Positions 1 to 10,540 of a DNA stretch of 64,000 nt are shown in pieces. How positions within the stretch are numbered: the first letter of the stretch is position 1; every line of letters starts with the position of its first letter. The DNA comes from Parietaria judaica (Eukaryota > Streptophyta > Magnoliopsida > Rosales > Urticaceae), in assembly GCA_954871525.1 (NCBI GenBank), contig OX940862.1, positions 10,126,501-10,190,500 of the forward strand, given 5' to 3'. The translations under genes and the position numbers were made by a program. Under the pieces are notes generated by a model that worked only from the letters and a program-made list of their open reading frames with translations, did not search any database and was not told where the DNA came from.

Positions 1-1333
1 ACATTAGCCGTAGTTTACCCTTAATTACATTGTGTTTTTTTAAGATGAAATATATATATAAGCTTATTAAGTATCTTATTTTTTACGTCAAAAGTCTCTA
101 ATGGATTCATTATTCACGACCTAAGTTCTCAATATTCACTATTTCTGATAAGTCTTCAAGATGTGTAGAGAGAGAGAAAAAGAGAGAGTTAAATCAATTG
201 AAAAAGTTGAGAATTTTTAGTGAAAAACATAATAATAAACATCGAATAATTGAGTTTATACCACCAAAAAACATAATAACATTAGGTATTTATATCAATA
301 TGAATTAAACCTTATTATTATATGGCTATAGATTTATTTGACTTCTAAAACTAATAGTGACACAAAAAATAAATATGTGCGGAAATAGAGATCAGGCTCA
401 ACTTTTGTGTATTGTTTTTAATTTGAATTGCGTTGCGTGGAAGACTAAAACATCTATATGTTTATATTGTTTTCTTATAAATTGTTGTTTTATTTTGTGT
501 TTTTTAAGGTTTTTTATTTATTCAATTCTGTAGAAAAGAAGACAGAAATAAAAATAAAAACAAAAACAGTAGGTAACATTTTTCGAGGAAAAATGACAAA
601 ACAATGAAACGACGAGAAGTAAATGTGTAGGAAATGGTGCACCTAAAAACGACAAGAAAAAATGAACAAATCCTATAGGGTGAAAACGACAATATATTGG
701 TCGACAATGATGCAAAGCAGTAGAAAAACGAAATAGAAAAAAATACGACAGTATCATAATGGAAACGACTGTATATATTACAGAAAATCTATTGTATATA
801 TCAGTGCTAATATACATAAGATCCTCTTTTTATTTTCTTTTTCTTTTTTTCAGATCCGACCCGTATGCAAATCTATTTACCGAGACACTGCAAGTGCAAT
901 TGAAATTACACGGTATTTGATGATTGCTCGGAGACGAGCTCACTTGTCGAGCCCGGAAGTTTTGAATGTCAAGTGCCCATATTCATCCCGATGCGAAATT
1001 TTGGCCTTCCGATTTTCCGTCAGGTTTTTGGAACTGAAGCCGGAAAATGCGAGATGTAAAACAATTCGATCTAGACTCTAGTTAGATAGTAAAATATACA
1101 AACTTACTTTGACGGATCAATTTAGATAAATAAATGACCAAGAGACAAAGGGTAAAAATTCACTAACCCTATTACAATATATATATATATATACATATGT
1201 ACGTATGTGATTCATTAAACATGTATTGTATAGATATATTTACCTTTTGCAACTATAGAAATCCGGAACTTTTGATAAGTTCAAAGAATTTTTTGCGGAG
1301 ACAAGAAGGACAATTAGAAAGTCACGTCCATCA
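1..1333. other. Intergenic, no gene seen
   Basis: AT-rich DNA with only short chance reading frames. Positions 540-780 carry several spaced copies of the hexamer AACGAC, a motif that recurs in three other intergenic places in this window. Positions 850-1060 are more GC-rich and look like an old transposon remnant, but I could not assign it. A short TA repeat lies near 1180-1200. The right end is the 3' flank of the minus-strand ATL gene. Confidence 0.5.
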
Positions 1334-1783
1334 TCACCCTGGTTGGAGTTCTCGGCCTTCCAAGTCCCCGTCTGGCGAAACAGAAGCCGGAAAATGCAAG
1401 CTCCGGCAAATCGGACACGTGGCGTGAACTCTAAGCCACGGATCCACACACTTGTCATGGAAAAAATGGCCACAATTGGGCAACAAAAGGACCATGTCAA
1501 CTTCCCCGTACTCAGCTAAGCAGATCGAGCAGAAACTGTCACCGGGGAACTTCAGCTGAGAGTACACCATCTTGGGGTAGCCTCCGATGATTCGTTCATC
1601 GAGACCTCTCTTTCTCGCTTGGGGATCGGACACGTGGCGGGGCCTGAAGGCTCCGTAGCAAGCCACGGAGACGAGGAAGAGGAGCACAATCGATCCGACA
1701 GAGAACATTGTGGCATAAGCCGCCGTACTAATGTCGTCGCTCGGAAAACCAGGGCTCGCGCTCATGGAGGCCGGTGACGCCAT
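1334..1783 (-). CDS. ATL-type RING-H2 E3 ubiquitin ligase
   Basis: A single-exon gene of 149 residues. ATL proteins are membrane-anchored E3 ligases that pass ubiquitin from an E2 to targets, often in defence or hormone responses. One hydrophobic segment lies at about residues 24-44. The family GLD motif (GLDERII) is at 60-66. A complete RING-H2 domain spans C85-C126 with spacing C-x2-C-x15-C-x-H-x2-H-x2-C-x10-C-x2-C and the ATL-typical PxC and DPWL tryptophan context. The start is the first in-frame ATG and is followed at once by the membrane segment. The lack of introns and the short length are usual for ATLs. The tail after the RING is only about 22 residues. The exact ATL number and substrate cannot be read from sequence. 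Confidence 0.92.
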   Translation of the reverse strand: MASPASMSASPGFPSDDISTAAYATMFSVGSIVLLFLVSVACYGAFRPRHVSDPQARKRGLDERIIGGYPKMVYSQLKFPGDSFCSICLAEYGEVDMVLLLPNCGHFFHDKCVDPWLRVHATCPICRSLHFPASVSPDGDLEGRELQPG

Positions 1784-4587
1784 GCCTGCTTGTTTGTGTC
1801 GTGGCTCTTGTTTTAGAGTGTTTGTTTGATTGGAATACTTGTGTGGATTGGAAAAAATTTCGTGTGGTTGAGCTGGGGAAAGGGTCCACCTTTTTTTTTT
1901 AAAATCTTTTTTAGGCTTATATATGATATGGACTTTAGTCGCTTCAAATTTTGTCTTCGAGTGTTGGGTCTACTCAATGGATATCTTATCTTAATATACT
2001 AGTTGGGTATCTTTTCTGTTCTATTAAAGAACGTGCTTATGCATTTCCGGGAAACCGGGACGAGCTAGCTCATTCCGGGCCACAAATCAAGAACGGGCAA
2101 AAGCAGGGGCAGGGGAACGGTAGTTTCCCCAAAGTCTTGGAAAATCTTTAAAATTTCTCACATAATTTCTATTTTCAATTTTTATGCTGAAATATTACCT
2201 TTAAATTATACTTATTTATATCAGTGCAGTAGGAACGGGCAAAACATGGGCAGGCTAGATCAATCCGGGCCACACAACTCAAGAACGGGCAAAAGCAGGT
2301 GCAGATCTATATTGAGCAGACTAAGGCAGCTCAAGTTTCTCACATATTTTTCGAAAACGTTCAAAATTTATTCAATATATGTGTGTATATTACTATATTT
2401 AAGGCTTATACCTCGGACTTTGTATCTTAGATCCCCTACTAGGGGCATCATAAAGGGTCTGGGTAAACTTGTGAAATCAACCTTCCAAGAAATAAGACGA
2501 GCAGTTGCACACTCGCGGTGAAAGCCGGGTGCGGGCTATGGTTGCAGGTCTGCCCGCCAGTACTCTAAATTTTATTTTGGGGGAGTTATCAGTTGAGGGA
2601 AGGAAAAACTTTTTTTTTCTTTCTTTCAATTTTCTTATTTTATTTTATCAAATATTGGAGTTCTCTTTGACGTACTTAATTATTTTATGATCAAATATAA
2701 CTATATAAGCGATACGACATTATATTTTATGCGGCATTATTCAGATAAACACTCAATAACACGTCAAAGGTCAAACTATTAATATATTTGTGAGGTCTAT
2801 AGTTTAATTTTATCAGGAGTTAAAAGAAAATGATCCTTATAAAAATGTGATATAAAAAAAAGAGGCTTATGAAGGTTAAAATCGATCATTATTGACAAAT
2901 AAATCTGAAATCTCAGGGACACAAAAATTTTATGAGTTCTTTTAGTTAAAATATTCTGCAGAATTGGTCTAAATAATTAATATGTCGAGTAATTAAATCT
3001 CTTAAAATAATTATTAAAAAAAACATAAGGTAAGGAATTCTCAACTGGGATCAGATTAATTATATTATATAATAAGTATAAAGATTGTCACCAGTCACAG
3101 CTGGATTGTCCCAGTGTTAAATCAGGTGATATTTACATTACACCAAATTCTTACAGCCACTAAATAAATACTTTTATCTTATTAAATTTATATCAATTAA
3201 ATAATAATTATTTTCAATTTGGTTTATTTAATTATAATTGATACAGTTATTTTATCAGCCTAATTCTAACTCCAAATGTCGTGCTTTTCGTCGATGATCG
3301 TGCTTCTGTTTAATTTATTTATTTATTTTCCATGCAGTTTTCTAATCAAATTCTTTCTACTTATTTGGTGGGATATTCGGTTCGACAGCATGAAATCTAT
3401 ATATATCCCAACTTGTATTTTAATTAATCAAAGGCTTAGTCATACAGTTATTTTAATCTATTGATTGTAATAATAATAAAAAAAAGGTTTAATAAACTTC
3501 AAAGGCATTATGTAATTAAATGTCTTTCTTTTAGAATTTCAAATGGTGTGGATATTATTTTACACCATAAAACCTTCATTGTTTTTCTTTTTACTTTCTT
3601 CTATAAGTTGTAATAAAACTGTAATCACAGTAATTCTATATAGTAAAAAAAATTATATATCTATTATTAAAAAATAACTTGTTATATGATACTTCATAAT
3701 TTGTTTAGTATGCCTTTATGACTTAATAAACAGATTTTCGTAAATATTTGAGGCATTAGAAGAACATTTTGATATGATTAAATTTCGATAGCAATATGAG
3801 TCCTCAACGTGTTCTTGAATCTACACAGCTAAATCGTATTTCAATATTAACCCTAATATTAACCATTTTTTTGACTCGTTTTTCACCCAACTTAATTACG
3901 GATGAGATTAAGCTTTTCGATTTTTCTATTAAAAAATATTTTAAAAATAAAAAAAAAATATTAAAAAAACAGAGCACAAGACGCCGACCTTACTCGCTTA
4001 TAAACATGGACCCCAGGCTCTTCCAACAGGGAGCTTTAAGTCCTTCATATAACGAAAGCAAGCTACGTAGTATTTCGATGGGGCTGTCGGAAGGTCATAT
4101 TTTAGCCGTGCGTGTTGTCCTCCTTGTCGGGTATCGGGCACTCTACATGGTGGTCGAGCGAATTCGTTGCTTGACTACATCCGACCGATGCACCAGTGTG
4201 GGCCCCGTGGATAGGAGGAAGTGTCGCCTTCGGGTCGTGGCAGGCAGATTCTTGCGGGCTTTTCCGACTCGAAGTCCAAACGGGGCTCTAAGTGCAAATA
4301 GTGAATTCTTCCTTATGCGGAAGGGTGTAATGGTGAAGGGCAATTTTTTTTCCCTATGTTAATGATCATATAATAAAATAATATGATGATATATATATAA
4401 ATTAATGTTCTGCTAAATAATATATGATACATTATTGATATAAACAATAAAATTTATTAATTTAATATTTATGTAGCTATTCGGTGTTCAACAATAGCAA
4501 CTGGCGGCTGAATCGGTCTCTATGTGCTTGTCACCAATTCTTTCAATTCATTAACAAAATTGTATATATTATTTTTCTAACTCTTCT
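1784..4587. other. Intergenic, repeat remnants, no gene supported
   Basis: Mostly AT-rich DNA. It contains the direct repeat at about 2057-2302 listed separately. An unexpectedly GC-rich island lies at about 4000-4340, open in one frame on each strand, but neither translation resembles a protein I know. It may be a fragment of an unrelated mobile element. Confidence 0.45.
2057..2302. repeat. Diverged direct repeat, two copies
   Basis: Two copies of a segment containing CCGGGCCACA, then ATCAAGAACGGGCAAAAGC or its near match, occur at about 2057-2115 and 2240-2302, roughly 185 bp apart. The copies differ by substitutions and short indels. The GC-rich 'GAACGGGCAAAA' text contrasts with the AT-rich surroundings and suggests a degraded mobile element. 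No termini or target-site duplication were identified. Confidence 0.5.
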
Positions 4588-4596
4588 TTATATTTA

Positions 4597-5390
4597 GGGT
4601 AATTGCGGCAATAATGCACAACTTTTGATAAAGAGGAGTTTTAGGTCCTCAACCTTTCAAAGTGTGGAAAAAAATACACAACTTTTGTTAAATGTAAAAT
4701 CCGTTGGTCCTTCCGTTAAGAATGTTAGATTCTGCTGATGTGGCATCGTTAAACTGTCAAATGGAATGCCAACATGTAATATTAGTTGTATAATTTAATT
4801 AATAAGAATAAATTTAAATCATATTTTAATTATGATTAAAAAAATTAATACTTTAAATTAAATAAATAACTTTTACCCCCCCTAAAAATCTAACAGGCTC
4901 TTCGTCAAACATGAATAATTTTTTTGAAAAACGACGGATTATTAAACACGATAAAATTTGCAAAGATTACATAACGACAGTTTATTAGAAACGACTAGAA
5001 TTTTGAAATAACGACCGATTATTAAAAACAACTGTAATTTAAAAAACGACATAATAAAGATGTGAATAATATTGAACCACGAGTTCAATAATAAAAACTA
5101 CCCGTTAAATAAGTATTGCTCGTTAATTTAAAGTTGTAATTTATTTTTTGAATCATAATTAAAATATTTTAATTTATTCTTATTAATTAGGTTATGTAAT
5201 TAATATTACAAATTGGCAATCCATTTGGCAGTTAACCGATGCCACATCAGCAGAAGTTAACATCCCTAACGGAAGGACCAACGGATTTTACATTCAACAA
5301 ACTTTGTGTATTTTTTTCCCACACTATGAAAGGTTGGGGACCTAAAATCTCTCTTGACCAAAGGTTGTACATTATTGCCGCAGTTAACCC
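4597..5390. mobile_element. Non-autonomous Mutator-like element (MULE A), 794 bp
   Basis: The ends are long inverted repeats of about 270 bp. The left end starts GGGTAATTGCGGCAATAAT and the reverse complement of the right end starts GGGTTAACTGCGGCAATAAT. Homology then continues through shared text such as TAAAATCCGTTGGTCCTTCC and CTGCTGATGTGGCATCG. A perfect 9-bp target-site duplication, TTATATTTA, lies at 4588-4596 and 5391-5399. Long terminal inverted repeats with a 9-bp duplication are diagnostic of the Mutator superfamily. The interior (4865-5100) has no coding capacity and carries several AACGAC motifs. It needs a transposase supplied elsewhere. Confidence 0.88.
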
Positions 5391-5393
5391 TTA

Positions 5394-5397
<4 letters not shown>

Positions 5398-5436
<39 letters not shown>
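5398..5436. repeat. (TA)n microsatellite
   Basis: An uninterrupted TA dinucleotide run begins in the right target-site duplication of the adjacent Mutator-like element. Confidence 0.95.
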
Positions 5437-5679
5437 CTATGTATAATTATATATTATCTTCGTCCTTTTTTATATAGAAATTTGAGGCATTGACCAAATA
5501 ATTATTGACAATTTATTTCCTCATAAAAATAATAATAATTTATGCTCTTTCAAAAGTCTATATTTTTCAGAAATGCGATGTGATTTGCCGATCGATATTC
5601 TATAAAATAATAATATTTACATAAGAATAAAAGTATCTTCCAATAAATACATTTTGATACCGGCAAAGTTATAATCATA

Positions 5680-6577
5680 GTTTGCCCACGGCAAGACGTG
5701 GCCAATCAGTGGCAAATTATTCATTATTTAAATTCAACCAGTATTTAGCATCTATGTGTCGTTTATGCCATAATCAGGTGGAAGACTCTGACTATATCTT
5801 TGTTCATTGCAATTTTGCTTGCTCGGTTTGGTCTGTTATTTTTGGTATTTTTCTTAAAACTGTTAATAGAGGAGAGTCCTTAGCCTCATTACTCTCCGAC
5901 GCCGCTTCAGTTAATCTAAACCCCCAAGTTTTTGAGATTTGAAATACTACTATTATTTCAACAATTTGGTTAATTTGGCGAACTAGAAATGCATGTGTAT
6001 TTCATGACGAGATCCTTAACATTCACACTTTTCTTAGACATGTTGGCGACTTATTAAGGAGGCGAATTTTTTCAAGTTGGGGACGGGAAGCACCTTGGAG
6101 GATCTCAGAGTTTTGAAGATTTTCGGCATTGACATTCAACCCAGAGAAGCTCCAAGAATTATTCTTGTTGTGTGGCGGTTCCCTCCTATAACGTGGTTGA
6201 AATGCAACCCGGACGGCTCTTCTATGGGCACCCCGGGAGTGGCGGGAGCTGGATGCATTTTTAGAACATGTCGTGGATTTCCTCATGGCTCGTTCTCTTT
6301 TCATATTGACTCCGCTTACGCGTATGAAGCTGAAGTGATGGCTGCAATATTTGCGGTGGAAAAGGCTATGGAATTTCACTTGGAAAACATATGGCTCGAG
6401 TGTGATTCTACATACGTCGTTCAACTTTTTCAGAAGAAATCGAGTTCGGTTCCATGGAAGTTACGGGCTCGCTGGTCCAAATGCATTCGATATGTGGAAG
6501 TCATCAATTTCAGAGTTTCTCATATCTTCCGAGAAGGAAATAGAGTAGCCGACGCATTAGCTAGTTTTGGTGCTTAA
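5680..6577 (+). pseudogene. LINE (L1-type) 3' remnant: zf-RVT plus RNase H
   Basis: The 3' end of a plant non-LTR retrotransposon polyprotein. Positions 5680-5850 encode a zf-RVT-like segment (CRLCHNQVEDSDYIFVHC...VW). About 6190-6577 encodes an RNase H-like domain with the usual acidic set: D in CNPDGS, E in YEAEV, D in LECDS, and D in GNRVADALA. No reverse transcriptase lies upstream. The frame is broken: a TGA at 5940-5942 stands where the family has a Trp codon, and a frameshift separates the two domains near 6070-6120. The RNase H part is still open to its stop. It is most likely a dead 5'-truncated insertion. Confidence 0.82.
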
Positions 6578-6741
6578 AATTTGGGTCATCATTCGTGGCC
6601 TTCGCACCCGGATTTTTCTTCGTATTTTGGGTTTAAGGTTTAAGTTTAGGGTAAATAAAGAAAAAAAATAAGTCAGGGAGCATCAAGAATTAATTGACCT
6701 TAGAAAGAATTACAATGCTGCATGAACATATTACTGTTAAA

Positions 6742-6750
6742 TAAATAGTA
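6742..6750. repeat. Target-site duplication of MULE B, left copy
   Basis: The 9-mer TAAATAGTA directly precedes the element and is repeated exactly at 8030-8038. Confidence 0.88.
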
Positions 6751-7093
6751 GAGAAATTGCACCAAATAGCCAAATTGAAACTTTGATTTTGCAAAATAGC
6801 CAAACTATGGTTAAGTTTGTAAACTAGCCAATTAACATGAGTTGTCACATTTAATTCAAATTTTAATACTAAAATACCCTTTAATTAATCAATTTCGTTT
6901 ATTATTTTCGTAATTAATTAAATTGGTAATTATCATTATCCCACAAATCATGGTATGATTAATTGTGCACAAATTTTGGAATTTAATTACAAATTTTGAA
7001 TCATCTCTCTCTCTCTCTCTCTCTCATTATAATTTCTTCTCTGCAAACGACTATCAATCAGATACCCAAGAAACGCTTCGTTTCTCCATTCCA

Positions 7094-7486
7094 ATGGCGA
7101 TCAATCTCACCCACTCTCTCCTCCTCTTCGTCCTTCTCGTCGCCGCCATCTCCGCTTCCGCCGCGCCTTCCCCTTCTCCGGAGACGGCACCGGCCTCACC
7201 CGCGTCGCCGCCTTCTCTGCCGGAGTCACCACCGCACTCCGATTCACCTCGGCCCCGCCGCCGCCGGAGATCTTCTCCGGCTCCTGAGACAGAAACGCCT
7301 CCCTCGACGGAAACGGCTCCTGCGACGGAATCGGCACCTGCTCCCGTACCTGAAGAGGCGTCGGAGGAGCAGATGAACAACATAATCGACGCGCTGATCG
7401 GCTCGGAAACGGCTCCTGCGACGGAATCGGCACTTGCTCCGTTGTTAATTTACGTTAATTCGTTGTTAATTTACGAATTAACGTAA
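7094..7486 (+). CDS. Arabinogalactan-like secreted protein, probably truncated, inside MULE B
   Basis: An open frame of 130 residues. The start is the ATG after a CT microsatellite leader and is followed directly by a clear signal peptide (residues 1 to about 23, ending ISASA-APSPSP). The mature part is rich in Ala-Pro, Ser-Pro and Thr-Pro pairs, the glycomodules of arabinogalactan proteins. A basic run of Arg lies near residues 55-58. A segment EEASEEQMNNIIDALIG follows, which may be the start of a FAS1-like domain; this is a tentative memory-based match. About 38 bp encoding ETAPATESA is then repeated, and the last dozen residues are encoded by an AT-rich minisatellite. The hydrophobic GPI-anchor tail expected of a classical AGP is absent. 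It may be a captured and truncated host gene; whether it is expressed is unknown. Confidence 0.62.
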   Translation: MAINLTHSLLLFVLLVAAISASAAPSPSPETAPASPASPPSLPESPPHSDSPRPRRRRRSSPAPETETPPSTETAPATESAPAPVPEEASEEQMNNIIDALIGSETAPATESALAPLLIYVNSLLIYELT

Positions 7487-7628
7487 ATTTGTTGTTAATT
7501 CATTGTAAATTAGTTGTTAATTTACGTAAATTAATGTAAATTCGTTGTTAATTCATTGTAAATTCGTTGTTAATTTACGTTAATTCGATGTTAATTTATT
7601 ATGATTCGTTGTTGATTTACGTTAATTC
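7438..7628. repeat. Minisatellite, ~21-bp unit GTTGTTAATTTACGTTAATT
   Basis: Eight or so imperfect units built on GTTGTTAATTTACGTTAATTC, some with a GTTGTTAATTCATTGTAAATT variant. The array provides the stop codon of the AGP-like frame. It lies wholly inside the Mutator-like element. Confidence 0.85.
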
Positions 7629-8029
7629 GCGTCTTTAATTTGTTTATAATTTTTGAAAAAAAATAAATCCGAAAATTATATAATTTTTTTTAATTTAAAA
7701 TTCGAATTATATAAAAAAAAATGTTTGGTTTTGGTTGTTACCATATTTATAGCTATTTCAATTAATAGCAATATTTTTAATTAATGAAAATAAATAAATT
7801 TTTAATTAATATAATTATTCATAATTAATGTCATTGATTTTTTCAGATTAATAACCCACAAATTACGTGGTTAATTTGTATTTATTTTTAATTTCGTTTT
7901 TAATTATTAAGGGTAATAATATAATTAGAAATTCACTTAAATGGTTAATTGGCTAGTTTACAAAATTAACCAAAGTTTGGCTATTTTGCTAAACCCACTT
8001 TCAAGATTGGCTATTACCCTTAAGAACCC

Positions 8030-8038
8030 TAAATAGTA
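8030..8038. repeat. Target-site duplication of MULE B, right copy
   Basis: An exact copy of TAAATAGTA, also found directly left of the element at 6742-6750. Confidence 0.88.
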
Positions 8039-8308
8039 ACGTAACACTAAATTATAATTAACTTAAGTAATATTTTATTATGTCAATCCATGAAAATTGC
8101 TAATTTAGGAGTCTTAATTGGGTAATATTCCGAATGAAAAATTAAGAAGATTTTATGTGCTCATTTCTTCCTAATTAATTAGAATACCAAAAAAATTAAG
8201 AAATTGTAAAAAAAAAAAAATAGAAATCAAACATGTTTGAAGACAAAATCACCAAATTACTCCTTTCTCATTTACTGCCGAATCAATCAATTACACAAAC
8301 AAACAATC

Positions 8309-8839
8309 TCACCGTCCCGCCGCAGCCAGCGGTGCAACCTCGGCGAGCGGCGTCGTAAGCGGCGTCGGGATTGGAGAGCTCCTACAGACTGGACACGTTG
8401 GCCGTCGCCGCAGCCACGCGTCGACACACTCGAGGTGGAAGAGGTGCCCGCACTCCGGCAAAAGCCTCAGCATGTCGGAGTCGGCGTAGTCGGCCAGGCA
8501 TATGGCGCACGCCGAAGCCGAGCGGGCGCTCATGCCGTGGTGGCACCTCGCTTCAGAGTAGAGGAGCTTCGGGAAGCTGCGGAGATCGGCGTCGTCTAAG
8601 CCGGCGGGCGGACGTTCCTGCGACTCGCTGTCCCCGTCGATGTCGATCGCGACGGCCGAGACGTCCGCCCGGCTTGGGCCGCGGGCGCTGAGGCGCGCGC
8701 GCGTGCAGTAGTAGGAGACGAGCGTGGTGGCGAGGACGAGGCTGAGGACGCCGACGGAGACGCCGATCCCGTAGCGGAATCCGCCGCCGAGGTTGGGCAC
8801 TCCGTCATCGTCGTCGTTGGAGCTCATCGGGTTGTCCAT
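8309..8839 (-). CDS. ATL-type RING-H2 E3 ubiquitin ligase
   Basis: A single-exon gene of 176 residues. The chosen start (MDNPMSSNDDDD) gives the normal ATL layout. An in-frame ATG 81 bp further upstream would add residues encoded by a CT/GA microsatellite leader (RERERDG), which looks like 5' UTR. One membrane segment lies at about residues 24-46. The GLD motif (GLDDADL) is at 80-86. The RING-H2 domain spans C111-C152 with spacing C-x2-C-x15-C-x-H-x2-H-x2-C-x10-C-x2-C. Its likely role is membrane-anchored ubiquitin ligation. The gene is notably GC-rich compared with its flanks, which is common for intronless ATL genes. It is not a recent duplicate of the ATL at 1334-1783: the sequences agree mainly in the RING. 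Confidence 0.92.
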   Translation of the reverse strand: MDNPMSSNDDDDGVPNLGGGFRYGIGVSVGVLSLVLATTLVSYYCTRARLSARGPSRADVSAVAIDIDGDSESQERPPAGLDDADLRSFPKLLYSEARCHHGMSARSASACAICLADYADSDMLRLLPECGHLFHLECVDAWLRRRPTCPVCRSSPIPTPLTTPLAEVAPLAAAGR

Positions 8840-9876
8840 CCCATCTCTCTCTCTCTCTCTCTTGGCTATGGACTTTTGAGCATGAATATGATCTGTATAA
8901 TTATTATAATATATGATCAAATGGGAAATGAATTAATATTAATACATCATAGTTTTGTCTGTTTAGGAATAATATTGATGTGATTAATTAGTTCGCGTAT
9001 CAAACTAGATCTCTCCATTAATCAATTTTGGCCTTTTCTACTCGGAAACTTTGTAGCAAAGAGTATATATACATACACACATATATATATATATATTATC
9101 GTGACTGATGTAGTTATACGTATATAATTATAACCAGACAATATGTTAAGAGAAAAATGAGTGCATATTCTTCAGAGAAACGTATTTCAAAAAATGCAAA
9201 GAATAGTTAGTAGAGATATCTGATATACTACCATACAGCGATGATATGTATATTTTTTTAAATAAGATTACTTCATAATTTAATTATTTGATTAAGTTAA
9301 TCGGTGCTCGTTAATAGATGACTTGAAATAACTGCAATATATTCTCATATAACACACCTATAAAAATATAGAATAATTTTAATCGATGACTTGAAAAGAA
9401 ATAACTGCATTATATTCTCATATGTTTTCATTATTTTTTGGGTTAATGACGGCAAAAATATTTAAAGTTTAGTCAAAAAGCCGCTTGTGTACTTAAAGTT
9501 AAAAAATGATGGTAAAAATATCTAAAGTTACATTTGGGGAGTTGATCACTCCATTCTCGTAACGCCGTTAACTTACCTGTTAACTATGACCACATGGAAA
9601 AATCTATTTTTCAACAAATTCAATTTATTACAACCAAGATTTAAATGCCCGCAAACTGACCCCCAAGTGCAATTTACGAATATTCCGTGAGAACAATGGG
9701 AAGACCGATAGAGTTTCCGTAAGAATTTAAAAACTGCAATCAATTATTTGTAGAGCGCACACCAATGCAAACTTGGCGAATAAACAACAAATATTTCCGT
9801 AACGATAATAGTTTTTAGAAATATTAATGAGATGTTTAAAAAAAATGATAGCTAAATTTAATTAAAAAATTGTAAA
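8840..9876. other. Intergenic, no gene seen
   Basis: This is the promoter side of the minus-strand ATL, followed by AT-rich DNA. From 9440 the text GGGTTAATGACGGCAAAAAT resembles the end of another Mutator-type repeat. I could not pair it with a convincing right end (see rejected items). Confidence 0.5.
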
Positions 9877-9885
9877 ATTTTGAAA

Positions 9886-10540
9886 GGGAAAATAGCGGTG
9901 AAAGTCCCTGACTATGCATATTTGTTGCAGTTAAGTCCTTAGACTTTAATTTTGGTGGTAGAAGTCCCTACTTTTAGAATCGTTAAGTGCCATGTTGGTT
10001 GCATACTTGTCATCCATGTCACCAAAAAATTAAGGCAAAAGTGCTAAAAGTAACAAATTAAAAAAAAAAAAAAAAAAAAACTATATACCGTTATATCGAC
10101 ATATCATAGTGAAATTAAGGCAAATTTTAATGATCCACCATTTCGAAAATTCTTGTCGATTTCTTATTTCTTTGCGAATTAGTTTTGTCATTTACATATA
10201 TTTTCATTTTCTTTCTTAAAATTCTGTAATTAACGCTGGAATTAGATTATAGCTTACAATGGTTGATCCATAGAAAAATGTGACTTAATTTCACCGCGCT
10301 ACGTGTATTTAACGGCTTAATTTTTTTTTAGTATTTTTTACTTTTGGTACTTCTACCCCTATTATTTGGTGACATGGATGACACAGGTATAGCGAGCGTG
10401 GCACATAACAATATGATAACGGTAAGAGGACAGATGCACAACAAGATTCTAATAGTAGGGACTTTTACCACTAAAATTTGAGTATATGAACTTAGCTGCA
10501 ACAAATATACAGAGTTAAAGACTTTCGTCGCTATTTTCCC
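9886..10540. mobile_element. Non-autonomous Mutator-like element (MULE C), 655 bp
   Basis: The left end reads GGGAAAATAGCGGTGAAAGT and the reverse complement of the right end GGGAAAATAGCGACGAAAGT. Homology continues through TATTTGTTGCAG and AAGTCCCTACT. The flanking 9-mers are ATTTTGAAA (9877-9885) and ATTTTAAAA (10541-10549), matching at 8 of 9 positions. The interior is non-coding and includes a 21-base A run at about 10060-10080. It is a member of the same superfamily as the elements at 4597 and 6751 but has different terminal sequences. Confidence 0.82.

Larger units (their letters stand above)
6751..8029. mobile_element. Pack-MULE-like element (MULE B), 1,279 bp, carrying an AGP-like gene
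   Basis: Inverted ends are visible. The left end reads GAGAAATTGCACCAAATAGC, then GCAAAATAGCCAAACTATGG and AAACTAGCCAATTAAC. The reverse complement of the right end has AATAGCC, GCAAAATAGCCAAACTTTGG and AAACTAGCCAATTAACC in the same order. Weaker similarity extends about 200 bp inward. A perfect 9-bp target-site duplication (TAAATAGTA) flanks both ends, as in the Mutator superfamily. The cargo is a CT-rich leader, an open frame for a secreted hydroxyproline-type protein (7094-7486) and a minisatellite. There is no transposase. Mutator-like elements that carry host gene pieces are known as Pack-MULEs; this assignment is inferred from structure. Confidence 0.85.

Noticed and set aside
3796..4362. 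188-residue plus-strand frame
   Set aside because: The first half is low-complexity AT-rich DNA, the second half is the GC island, and no domain, codon pattern or splice context supports a gene.
8237..8599. 120-residue Arg-rich plus-strand frame
   Set aside because: It is antisense to the ATL RING gene, which has a clear domain.
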